From an uncultured Succinatimonas sp. (GTDB lineage: Bacteria; Pseudomonadota; Gammaproteobacteria; Enterobacterales; Succinivibrionaceae): a stretch of 43,969 bases of DNA. Under the pieces are notes generated by a model, which saw only the letters and a program-made list of their open reading frames with translations, ran no database searches and was not told where the DNA came from. The position numbers and the translations under genes are program-made. Shown here one piece after another: positions 23,920 through 31,764 of the stretch. The stretch covers positions 1 to 43,969 of the forward strand of contig ONFP01000038.1 in the NCBI GenBank assembly GCA_900317105.1, written 5' to 3'. How positions within the stretch are numbered: the first letter of the stretch is position 1; each line of letters opens with the position of its first letter.

Positions 23920-25248
23920 TCAGAGAAACTGAATCATATACACGGGAAGTAATTCCACATTGCCATCTTTCTGAACATCTTTTGTATATGCAAGAATCTT
24001 CCTGGATATTCTTGAGGAGAATTTTTCTGAAAATTTATCGATAGATGAATGATTTTTATAGCCAGAGCTTTTGACTTCAATTGGACAAATTTTCTTGTTG
24101 AAGGTTGTTAAAAAATCAATTTCGTAATTTCTTTTTGCTGCTTCATTTCTGAATGTATGATAGAAAAGAACGTGTCCATTTGTTGCAAGTGTCTGAGCGA
24201 TTATGTTCTCATATAGATATACAAGGTTAGTCTGCAGTTTGTCATTTAGCAATTTTGCATATATATCATTTTCGGTAAAATCTTTGTCTTTAAATGACAA
24301 TGTAACAAACAGTCCTGTATCTGTGGTGAAGAGTTTGAATCTTGAAAGATCTTTGTTTTGAGATAATCCAACATTAGGATCATTTGCATGGTAGGAAACC
24401 AGTACTGTTCCAGAATCTTTTAGTTCTGCAATGTCCTCAAGAATGTCTCCTGCTCGATTCCCTGATAAAACTCCAGAAACCTGATACCTAGAAGCATTAC
24501 TGTTAAGTTGAGCAGGAATTGCCTCAAAAAGAGTAGAGAGTTTTCCTGATGGATCAATTTTAAAAAAGTCATCATGATAAAGAGAAAGAATATCTCTTTT
24601 TACAGCATCAACTTCTCTGAAATCATTTGTCTGAATATAGCTTTCAACTGCCTGAGGCATTCCTCCAATGAGCATATATAGCCTATAGTCCCTCATAACT
24701 TTTCTATGAGCTGCAGGACCTAAAGGTTTTCCTTCCTCATAAAGTTTTTTTAACATCGGAACTGTTACTTCATCTCCAAGAGTCCATCTGAATTCTTCAA
24801 AATCCATAGGAAAAATTTGGATTTTTCTCTCTTCACTTGGAATTAGAATATCTTTAACATTCTTATGAATTGAAATTAGAGAACCTGTTTCGATGTAGTC
24901 ATATCTGCCATCTTCAACTAAAGCCTTGATGGCCTGTCTTGCCTTAGGACAAAGCTGAACTTCATCAAAAATTATCGCAGATTTTCTCTTTTTTAAGCTT
25001 ACTTTATATGTTAACTGTAACTGCAGAAAAATGTAGTCTAAATCTGATAAATCATCAAAAAGCGCTTTTGTTTCATTAGAAGCTCTGAAAAAATCTACTA
25101 AAATAAAGCTTTCGTACTCATTTTTTGCAAATTCCCTAACTACAGTAGATTTTCCTACTCGTCTTGGACCTTCTATCAAAAGAGCTGTACGTCCGTTTGA
25201 TTCTTTTTTCCACTTAAGTATTTTGTTGTATATCTTACGCTTAAACAT
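23920..25248 (-). CDS. AAA-family ATPase with C-terminal DUF4143 (PD-(D/E)XK-like) domain
   Basis: A 442-residue protein of the AAA_14/DUF4143 type. Walker A is GPRRVGKS (27-34), Walker B is IIFDEVQ (92-98), and sensor-like YIETGSLIS follows near 118. The C-terminal part carries the nuclease-fold signature of this family: E376-x-D378 and E391-x-K393 (CPIEVKSSG). The family is common in anaerobes and archaea; some members are suspected selfish or defence-linked genes, but a role is not established. The gene is distinctly AT-rich. Three 33-bp direct repeats lie directly upstream. It differs from the other two AAA/nuclease-fold genes in the window, which belong to the related AAA-ATPase_like group. 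Confidence 0.9.
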   Translation of the reverse strand: MFKRKIYNKILKWKKESNGRTALLIEGPRRVGKSTVVREFAKNEYESFILVDFFRASNETKALFDDLSDLDYIFLQLQLTYKVSLKKRKSAIIFDEVQLCPKARQAIKALVEDGRYDYIETGSLISIHKNVKDILIPSEERKIQIFPMDFEEFRWTLGDEVTVPMLKKLYEEGKPLGPAAHRKVMRDYRLYMLIGGMPQAVESYIQTNDFREVDAVKRDILSLYHDDFFKIDPSGKLSTLFEAIPAQLNSNASRYQVSGVLSGNRAGDILEDIAELKDSGTVLVSYHANDPNVGLSQNKDLSRFKLFTTDTGLFVTLSFKDKDFTENDIYAKLLNDKLQTNLVYLYENIIAQTLATNGHVLFYHTFRNEAAKRNYEIDFLTTFNKKICPIEVKSSGYKNHSSIDKFSEKFSSRISRKILAYTKDVQKDGNVELLPVYMIQFL

Positions 25249-25302
25249 CAGGTTTAACCTTTTTAATATTGGTTGTTACATTCTAATTTTGAATTATAAT
25301 TT

Positions 25303-25390
25303 CAAAATCGTCAAATGTTTTTAAGCGTTTTACCGCAAAATCGTCAAATGTTTTTAGGTGTTTTACCGCAAAATCGTCAAATGTTTTTAA
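25303..25390. repeat. Three direct 33-bp repeats (third partial)
   Basis: Units begin at 25303, 25336 and 25369, each starting CAAAATCGTCAAATGTTTTT. The first two are a full 33 bp and differ at two positions; the third keeps at least 22 bp. On the minus strand each carries TTTGACGATTTTG, a TTGACG hexamer resembling a -35. They lie in the 306-base divergent region 25249-25554 between the AAA/DUF4143 gene and the MglB-like gene; the rest of that region is AT-rich with no gene. Confidence 0.85.
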
Positions 25391-25554
25391 ACCTCTGCAC
25401 TAGTCAAGATAAGTGGAATAGGAAAAAATGTATATGAGGAGTTGAACTTTAACCAAAAAAGATAATGAGATGATCATATTTCTCGGATTATGTGGAAATT
25501 TTTAAATTCGGTACTATCCTTACAAGTGGTTGTTTTGTTCTATAAGGAAAAATT

Positions 25555-26592
25555 ATGAAATCTTTTGGACTAAAAGCTCTTAACTCATTGATTTTAGCTT
25601 CATCATTAACCGTTGGTGCTGCAAATGCAGACAACTTTGTGAATACTTATTTCTACGATCTTGATGATGCCTTTATCAGTAATGTTGATATTGCTCTTAA
25701 AGAGTCTGCAAAACACAATAATGTTATTCTGAATATCAATGATGCAAAAAATGATGCCGCTAAACAGAAAGAGGCAATTTTAAGTCATGATAATTCTGAT
25801 CCTAAGATTGTTAATCTTGTAAATGTAAATGATGCTTCTGATGTTGTTGCCGCAGCTAAAAAGCACAACGCCAGAGTAGTTTTTGTAAACCGTCAGCCAG
25901 ATGACTTTGTAATCAAGAGTTACGATAAGGCATGGTATGTTGGTTCTGATGCTGCTGCCTCAGGAAAAATGCAGGCAGATCTTATTTCACGAGTTTTAAA
26001 GGAGCATCCTACCTTTGATAAGAATAAGGATGGCGTAATCAATACAATCCTGATTAAGGGACAGAAAGAACATAAAGATACTATTCTTCGTTCTTCAAAT
26101 GTAATTAGTGAACTTGATGCCCGTAAGGTTAAGATCAATCTTATTGATGAGTTCTATGCCGATTTTGATAAGAAGAAGGCTGTACAGCAGTTCAGTGCAG
26201 CTTTAGATAGACATCCAATTCACGAGGTTGAACTTGTAATCTGCAATAACGATGCAATGGCCTTAGGTGTTATTGAGGTTCTGAATGACAATGGCTTTAA
26301 CGTTGGTAAGAATAATATCAGTCTGATTGATTACCAGGTAGGCAACAAATTTGTAAATTACATTCCTGTATTCGGAATTGATGCTATCCCAGAGGCAGTT
26401 GATGCAATCTCTGAAGATAAGATGGAAGGTACTATTCTGAATGACTACACCCGTCTTGCAGAAGCTGCTCTTGTAATTGCAACTGACAAGGATGTTTCTC
26501 GTCAGGCTTTAACTTCAAAGCTGAAACTGAAGGTTTCTCAGGATGGCGTTGTTGATGTTCCTTACAAGATGCTGTCACGCGTACATGAATAG
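25555..26592 (+). CDS. MglB-like periplasmic galactose/sugar-binding protein
   Basis: Type I periplasmic binding protein, 345 residues. The signal peptide ends at about A25 (GAANA-D). The mature protein follows E. coli MglB: YDLDDAF (MglB YKYDDNF), the SYDKAWYVGSDAAASG segment, an intact EF-hand-like calcium loop D155-KNKDGVI, the CNNDAMALG motif (MglB ANNDAMAMG) and PVFGIDAIPEAV. A short insertion lies before PVFGID. E. coli MglB feeds the MglAC transporter and the Trg chemoreceptor. Here no mglA or mglC is adjacent, so it is an orphan, perhaps using a distant transporter or acting in chemosensing. AAGGAAAA precedes the ATG. Confidence 0.85.
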   Translation: MKSFGLKALNSLILASSLTVGAANADNFVNTYFYDLDDAFISNVDIALKESAKHNNVILNINDAKNDAAKQKEAILSHDNSDPKIVNLVNVNDASDVVAAAKKHNARVVFVNRQPDDFVIKSYDKAWYVGSDAAASGKMQADLISRVLKEHPTFDKNKDGVINTILIKGQKEHKDTILRSSNVISELDARKVKINLIDEFYADFDKKKAVQQFSAALDRHPIHEVELVICNNDAMALGVIEVLNDNGFNVGKNNISLIDYQVGNKFVNYIPVFGIDAIPEAVDAISEDKMEGTILNDYTRLAEAALVIATDKDVSRQALTSKLKLKVSQDGVVDVPYKMLSRVHE

Positions 26593-26630
26593 AATTAGCA
26601 AGTCTTTCTAAGAATCAGATTTGTATTCTG

Positions 26631-26663
26631 AAAAGCTGGATCTATCTTAGCTTCAGCTTTTTT
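26631..26663 (+). terminator. Intrinsic terminator of the MglB-like gene
   Basis: AAAAGCTG (26631-26638) pairs with CAGCTTTT (26654-26661) and runs into TTTTTT. Confidence 0.7.
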
Positions 26664-26692
26664 GTGTCTATTTGACGCCTTGTTTATAAATT

Positions 26693-26742
26693 ATGCGGGC
26701 GTGAAAAAACACGGTTTTAAACGTGAGGATGCTAGCCCGCAT
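26693..26742. repeat. Nested hairpin element between convergent genes
   Basis: An outer stem ATGCGGGC (26693-26700) with GCCCGCAT (26735-26742) encloses an inner hairpin CACG...CGTG (26710-26725) followed by AGGATG. It lies between the MglB-like gene and the end of apeR. No T-run follows it, so a simple terminator is unlikely. A structure of similar design occurs at 43884-43927. Confidence 0.6.
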
Positions 26743-26774
26743 TATCTGTAAGGGTCGTGTAGATAAATTTTGTT

Positions 26775-28001
26775 TTAAACTCTCTTTAAAACAAGTGAAG
26801 TATTGATTCCACCAAAGGCAAAGTTATTTGCCACCAGCAGTTCACACTGATGCTTTAGAGGTTCATTAACGATATAGTTAAGATTACCGCAGCGAGGATC
26901 AACTTCTTTTAAGTTCAGATTTGGGTTGAACCAGCCTTCATTCATCATGTTCAGAGCGAACATGGTCTCAACTGCACCACAGGCTCCTAAGGTATGACCA
27001 AAGTAACTCTTCAGGGTTGAGATTGGAGTCTTATCTCCAAAGATGTTGAAGGTTGCATTTGATTCTGCGATATCTCCTTTATCGGTACCTGTTCCATGAG
27101 CGGATATATAGCCGATATCCTCTGGTTTTAAACCTGCATTATCAACAGCCTTGCGAACACAGATTTCTATTGTCTCCTGATTAGGGGAGGTAATATGTGT
27201 GGCATCGGAATTGGTGGCAAAACCTATAATCTCACCGTAAATCTTTGCACCGCGGGCTTTAGCATGCTCATACTCTTCAAGTACCACGGTACCGGCACCT
27301 TCACCGATAACCAGACCGTCTCTATCCTTATCAAAAGGAGCTGGGGTAAGCTTTGGAGTATCGTTTTTTGAGGAGGTTGCGAACATGGTATCGAATACCG
27401 CAGCATCACAGACTGAAAGTTCTTCGGCTCCACCTGCGACCATAGCGGTCTGATATCCGTTTTTAATTGCCTCGTAGGCATAACCTATGGCCATTGAGCC
27501 AGAGGTGCAGGCTGTTGAGGTTGGAATAATTCTGCCGGTAATGCCAAAGAAGAGAGAGATATTTACAGCTGTAGTCTGAGGCATCATTTTTACGTAGGAG
27601 TTGGCGTTCAGATCACCTGTGGTATTGTCGGTGAGCATTGATGCAAAATCCTTAACGGCCAGTGTGCTTCCAAAGGAGGAACCATAGGCGACACCCATGT
27701 CTCCGCTTTTTAATAGTGGATCGTCTAATAGTCCGCTGTCTATAAGCGCATACTCAGAGGCACGAGTAGCCATCATTGAGACACGGCTCATGGAGCGGAT
27801 TTTCTTGCGGGTGTAATGTTCCGGAAGTTTAAAATCTGGGCATGGCGCTGCCAGATGAGTGATAAGGCCATCGTATTTGTCCCAATCTTGCATGGTGACA
27901 ACGGCATTTTTACACTCAAGAATTCTTTTCTTATTGTCATCCCAGCTTTCTCCAAAGGCGGTAACCATTCCCTGTCCGACAATAGCAACACGATGTTCCA
28001 C
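26775..28001 (-). CDS. apeR: Aryl polyene ketosynthase ApeR (FabF-type)
   Basis: Beta-ketoacyl-ACP synthase, 408 residues, last gene of the aryl polyene operon. The condensing-enzyme triad is complete: nucleophile C165 in STACTSGS, a His in SAHGTGTDKGD and a His in YFGHTLGACG. The C-terminal NNFAFGGINTS is typical of FabF-like KS. In characterised APE pathways ApeR is a second ketosynthase next to the ApeO-ApeC pair, thought to act in an early condensation with the aromatic starter. Its ATG overlaps the apeQ stop by one base, showing translational coupling. A nested hairpin lies after its stop. Confidence 0.92.
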   Translation of the reverse strand: MEHRVAIVGQGMVTAFGESWDDNKKRILECKNAVVTMQDWDKYDGLITHLAAPCPDFKLPEHYTRKKIRSMSRVSMMATRASEYALIDSGLLDDPLLKSGDMGVAYGSSFGSTLAVKDFASMLTDNTTGDLNANSYVKMMPQTTAVNISLFFGITGRIIPTSTACTSGSMAIGYAYEAIKNGYQTAMVAGGAEELSVCDAAVFDTMFATSSKNDTPKLTPAPFDKDRDGLVIGEGAGTVVLEEYEHAKARGAKIYGEIIGFATNSDATHITSPNQETIEICVRKAVDNAGLKPEDIGYISAHGTGTDKGDIAESNATFNIFGDKTPISTLKSYFGHTLGACGAVETMFALNMMNEGWFNPNLNLKEVDPRCGNLNYIVNEPLKHQCELLVANNFAFGGINTSLVLKRV

Positions 28002-28738
28002 TACTGCATACCTCCATCAATGCTTATAACCTGTCTTGTAATGTAGGCGGCATTATCTGACATCAGATATGAGGCCAGGGAGGCAACTTCCTGAACCTGT
28101 CCCATACGCTTTAGAGGAATAAGCTTTAGAATTTCTTTTTTTACAGTCTCATCCAGCAATGCCATATCAGTCTCAATAAGTCCTGGAGCAATGGCATTTA
28201 CGGTGATGCCTCGCTTGCCCACCTCAACCGCCAGAGCCTTTACTGCTCCAATGAGACCAGCCTTTGAGGCACTGTAGTTTACCTGTCCGCGATTGCCGAT
28301 TATTCCTGAAACTGAGGAGATGGCGATGACTCTGCCGCCCTTGTGAGCTGCAATCATTGGCATGATACATGGATGAACCACGTTGAAGAATCCTGTAAGG
28401 TTGGTATCAATGACACTGTCCCAGTCCTCAGAACTCATCATCGGAAAGGCTGCATCAGCGGTAATACCTGCATTGCAGACGACTCCGTAGTAAGGTCCGT
28501 TTTTCTCTATATCTTCTTCAAGTATTCTTCTGGAGTTTTCACGGTCACAGACATCAAAGCTTAAAGCGTAGGCCTTTCCCTGATTCTGTTTTATATTATT
28601 TATAGCCTCGTTTACTCCATCGGCACTGTTTCGATAGTGCAGTATCACTTCAAAGCCATCTTTACCCAGCTGCTGTGCTATGGCCTTACCTATTCCGCGA
28701 CCTGCTCCTGTAACCAGAACTCTTCTCATGTTTTCCAT
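28001..28738 (-). CDS. apeQ: Aryl polyene 3-ketoacyl-ACP reductase ApeQ (FabG-type SDR)
   Basis: Short-chain dehydrogenase/reductase, 245 residues, that reduces the 3-keto group after each condensation using NADPH. The Rossmann glycine motif is VTGAGRGIG (9-17). The catalytic residues S142, Y155 and K159 (ISSVSG ... NYSASKAG) are all present, as is the NAG motif near 89. It is coupled to apeR (one-base overlap) and follows apeP after three bases. Alone it would be called FabG; the assignment to the APE pathway rests on its place in the cluster. Confidence 0.93.
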   Translation of the reverse strand: MENMRRVLVTGAGRGIGKAIAQQLGKDGFEVILHYRNSADGVNEAINNIKQNQGKAYALSFDVCDRENSRRILEEDIEKNGPYYGVVCNAGITADAAFPMMSSEDWDSVIDTNLTGFFNVVHPCIMPMIAAHKGGRVIAISSVSGIIGNRGQVNYSASKAGLIGAVKALAVEVGKRGITVNAIAPGLIETDMALLDETVKKEILKLIPLKRMGQVQEVASLASYLMSDNAAYITRQVISIDGGMQ

Positions 28739-28741
28739 GTT

Positions 28742-29209
28742 CTAATCTCTTTTAAATAATCTTTTCAGATCGTCATCTGTAACTCTGATTAAATTAACTC
28801 TGCCGCTGGCAACAGTTTTATCCTCGCTGATGATTTCTCCATCAAAGGAGGCTATAGCGCCGTCGTCCATAATTTTTTTTACCTTAATTTTCAGGACAGA
28901 ACCTTTATCAAAGTGATCTTTAGGATACTTCAGATCTCTTGCTCCAAGAACCATTCCCATTGGCGGAATGTCGATATTGTGAAGTTTTGCAAGATATCCT
29001 GACCAGACTCCTACAGTCTGAGCGATAAGCTCTATTGTAAAGTATGATGGAAGTTCACTGTTCTCGTTTAGGAAATTTCTGAGAACACCATCCTCTCTGA
29101 CATATGATTCACAAAGTGCAGTTTCATTCGTAACCTCAAGCACCTTATCAATCAGAACCATCGGTGGTCGGTGTGGCAGATAGTTCTCTGGCAGAAGATA
29201 TTTTGTCAT
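28742..29209 (-). CDS. apeP: Aryl polyene 3-hydroxyacyl-ACP dehydratase ApeP (hotdog fold)
   Basis: A 155-residue hotdog-fold dehydratase that removes water to form each trans double bond of the polyene. It has the N-terminal LPHRPPMVLIDKV motif with catalytic-type H13, as in the FabZ-like COG4706 group, and the FTIELIAQTVGVWSGY helix. Two dehydratases (ApeI and ApeP) are normal for APE clusters and are thought to work as a pair. Its ATG overlaps the apeO stop by four bases. Confidence 0.88.
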   Translation of the reverse strand: MTKYLLPENYLPHRPPMVLIDKVLEVTNETALCESYVREDGVLRNFLNENSELPSYFTIELIAQTVGVWSGYLAKLHNIDIPPMGMVLGARDLKYPKDHFDKGSVLKIKVKKIMDDGAIASFDGEIISEDKTVASGRVNLIRVTDDDLKRLFKRD

Positions 29210-30378
29210 TTTGTTAATCCGATAATTACTGAAGCGTTATTTCCGCCAAACGCAAAAGAATTCGACATCATAAATGGTTTAGACGCTCTTGTACTGTTTA
29301 GTATCAGGCCGCAGTCATCAAGTTCTGAGTCCAGTTCGCGGTATTCTGTACTCTGCAGTGGCAGAGTAAGATCGTTTTCAAGAATATAACACAGAATACA
29401 GCTTTCTAGTATTCCTGCAGCACCTAAGGTGTGTCCTGTCATGTATTTGGTTGAACTGCATGGTACCTTATTGGAGAATATCGAGGCTACAGCCTTTGCC
29501 TCCATGGCATCGTTCAGTTTTGTAGCGGTTCCATGCAGATTGATATAACCGATATCAGAAGGTGACAGACCTGCACCTGATAGAGCCATATTCATGGCGC
29601 TTATGGCACCTTCACCTGAGGGATCAGGTGAGGATACATGATAGGCATCTGATGATTCGCCAAGTCCTAAAAGAGACAGTTCAGATTTCTCCTTTGAGAG
29701 GATCATAAGTCCTCCAGCCTCACCGATACTGATACCGTCTCGTCCCTTACAGAAAGGCGTACATGGTGTTGGGGAGATAAGTCCCATGGAGTTAAATCCG
29801 TTGATTGGTACTGTGCTTAGGGTATCAGCTCCACCTGCAATAACCACATCACAAAGACCGCTTTCAATAAGTCTGTGAGCACTTATAAGCACTCTTGAGG
29901 ATGAGGAACAGGCGGTTGAAATTGTATAGCTCGGACCTTTTACCTTTAAGTATTCGGACAGGAACATAGCCGGATCACCGAATTCCTGAAAAGAGTAATA
30001 ATAGTCCTCAGAACGGGTATGAGTCTGTTTGTAATTTTTTATCTCTTCCTCGGACTCACTAAGTCCTGAGGTTGAGGTACCCATAACCACACCGATCCTC
30101 TCTTTAGGGTATTTATCTTTGAAATAGGCAAGCTTATCCTTAAGCTCAACGCACAGATAGGCTAAAAAACGGTTGTTGCGGGTATTATGCTCTCTGTAAT
30201 CAGAAATATCTGGTAAGGGACAGTCGTTAACACAGCCGAAGTAGGCGGTCTTCCCACCGTTAATCATGTCAGAGCGTGCAGTCAGGTAATTACCGTGATC
30301 TGATGTGAGGGTGCTGATGATTTTCTCTTTTGTTGCACCAAGGGCACTTACAGAAGCGTAGCAGTTAATGTAAATCAT
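29206..30378 (-). CDS. apeO: Aryl polyene ketosynthase ApeO
   Basis: Beta-ketoacyl-ACP synthase, 390 residues, the main chain-extending ketosynthase; in studied systems it forms a heterodimer with the chain-length factor ApeC. Active-site residues are present: C157 in STACSSSSR, a His in NLHGTATKLND and a His in YMTGHTLGAAG. The C-terminal SNSFAFGGNNAS closes the thiolase fold. It shares a four-base overlap with apeP and starts nine bases after apeN. Confidence 0.92.
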   Translation of the reverse strand: MIYINCYASVSALGATKEKIISTLTSDHGNYLTARSDMINGGKTAYFGCVNDCPLPDISDYREHNTRNNRFLAYLCVELKDKLAYFKDKYPKERIGVVMGTSTSGLSESEEEIKNYKQTHTRSEDYYYSFQEFGDPAMFLSEYLKVKGPSYTISTACSSSSRVLISAHRLIESGLCDVVIAGGADTLSTVPINGFNSMGLISPTPCTPFCKGRDGISIGEAGGLMILSKEKSELSLLGLGESSDAYHVSSPDPSGEGAISAMNMALSGAGLSPSDIGYINLHGTATKLNDAMEAKAVASIFSNKVPCSSTKYMTGHTLGAAGILESCILCYILENDLTLPLQSTEYRELDSELDDCGLILNSTRASKPFMMSNSFAFGGNNASVIIGLTK

Positions 30379-30387
30379 TGATTATTT

Positions 30388-31008
30388 TTAGTGTATATAT
30401 TGTAAATTGATGCTGTAGTTAAACTCGTGATTAACAATTTTTACCGGAAGACAGCCGGTATCATACTGAGCATATTCTATATTATAAAGCTCTTTTCCAT
30501 CGAGTTTACTTAATGTCACTGCATTATCATCTCTGTGGATTATATATTCCTTAGTAATTTCCTTAGATAAGCGGTTTTTCCGGTCAAAGGCCAGCATGAT
30601 GTCAAAGAGAACCTGATTTACCGGCGGCAGCATGCTTTTAGGTACATAGTAGCTGCCCACAAGTTTTCCTTTTTCATATTTAAGGTTGAAAAGCGGGAGC
30701 GAGCTTAAGGTCAGGCCGGTGAAATTGAGTCCTGTTGTATTCAGTTTCACAATGCATAAAAGAGAATTCTTTTTGCCGTTATAGTCTGCGGTCAGAATCT
30801 GTCGGTATTCTTCATCTCTATCAAAGCTGATGAATGGCAGAGGAATTTTTGCGTTCTTTTCAATATTGATGTATTCAGGTGATTGTTCTAGTCCTGCTGT
30901 ATTCTGATCTGTAACCTTTGAAGTGTGGCTGCAGGCGCTTAAAAAAAACATCACTAAGATGAGCGCAATATATCTCTTGTAATTAAGAATTCTTTTAAAC
31001 TTCATCAT
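30388..31008 (-). CDS. apeN: ApeN-like DUF3261 lipoprotein
   Basis: Predicted outer-membrane lipoprotein. With the start at 31008 (MMKFKR) a basic N-region, a hydrophobic stretch and a lipobox L23-S-A-C26 are visible, so it would be lipidated at C26. The remaining about 180 residues are beta-rich, as in the DUF3261 proteins of APE clusters, whose role is thought to be delivering or anchoring the pigment at the outer membrane. An in-frame start at 31053 would put 15 extra residues before the signal sequence and is less likely. It overlaps the end of apeM by 14 bases. Confidence 0.82.
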   Translation of the reverse strand: MMKFKRILNYKRYIALILVMFFLSACSHTSKVTDQNTAGLEQSPEYINIEKNAKIPLPFISFDRDEEYRQILTADYNGKKNSLLCIVKLNTTGLNFTGLTLSSLPLFNLKYEKGKLVGSYYVPKSMLPPVNQVLFDIMLAFDRKNRLSKEITKEYIIHRDDNAVTLSKLDGKELYNIEYAQYDTGCLPVKIVNHEFNYSINLQYIH

Positions 31009-31537
31009 TGGTAATCTTGTTTTTTGGCATATAGGCTGAAAGAATGAATGCACAGATGATACCTGTTACAAGACAGATTGCAAAGCATTTTATCGCATCT
31101 ACACTTGAGAAAATCAGAATGCCGATAGTCATAAGCGTGGTGGCAAGAGCTGTGAAGATGGCAATTACTGAGGTAACCTCAAGCTTTGAACTGCTCATGA
31201 AGATATTGTAGTTGATGCCGATGCCTAAAAGCACTATAAGTCCAAGCTCTGAGAACAGGTTCACCTCAAAACCTGATAGCAGAAGAACAAACAGGGCAGT
31301 GCCGATGGAAAGGGCTGAGAAAAAGGTTCCGGCAAGAGCCTTTATAAAGCCTGCTCTGATTGTGGATACCACGAGGATACAGAGCATGAAGCCTAAAATC
31401 ACTCTAAAGAAGATTTCCCGGTACATTTTAAAGATAGCTGTAAGCTTTCCTCTATGATCAACATAGGTACAGCCATCAACTAAAGCGGCTAAATCCTGTA
31501 TAGCCTTTTCATCTGATACCTCCTCAAGTACCACCAT
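30995..31537 (-). CDS. apeM: ApeM MMPL exporter, C-terminal fragment (frameshifted)
   Basis: The C-terminal part of the RND/MMPL-type exporter that begins at 33315. This frame is open from a stop at 31811-31813; an ATG at 31537 is available, but the coding signal continues upstream of it in the same frame (TKELLAIAQHDGKIKRF near 31755-31807). It holds several membrane segments (for example VILGFMLCILVVSTIRAGFI and the ALATTLMTIGILIF stretch). About 270 codons from the frameshift plus about 505 of the N-terminal part give roughly 775 residues, the size expected for an intact ApeM. As it stands the two halves are not in one frame. Confidence 0.75.
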   Translation of the reverse strand: MVVLEEVSDEKAIQDLAALVDGCTYVDHRGKLTAIFKMYREIFFRVILGFMLCILVVSTIRAGFIKALAGTFFSALSIGTALFVLLLSGFEVNLFSELGLIVLLGIGINYNIFMSSSKLEVTSVIAIFTALATTLMTIGILIFSSVDAIKCFAICLVTGIICAFILSAYMPKNKITNDEV

Positions 31538-31764
31538 AAGGGAGCTGTAATCATCTCCTCTGTAGTAAAGATTTCTGTAAAGCTCTCCTGCTCTGGAGGC
31601 AAAGTAATCCTTTGCGCTTAAACTCTCACAGCGGTAATCCTCAGCTTTAATCTCAAGACCTCTGGTCTTCAGATCGTTCTTAATTTTATCCTTTCTGTCA
31701 TTTAAAAAACGGCAGGTCTCAAGCTGGGATTTTTCAGAGTTTATTTTTACAGATAAAAATCTCT

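Noticed and set aside
25303-25390. Short CRISPR-like array
   Set aside because: The 33-bp units are contiguous tandem repeats without unique spacers, and no cas gene is near.
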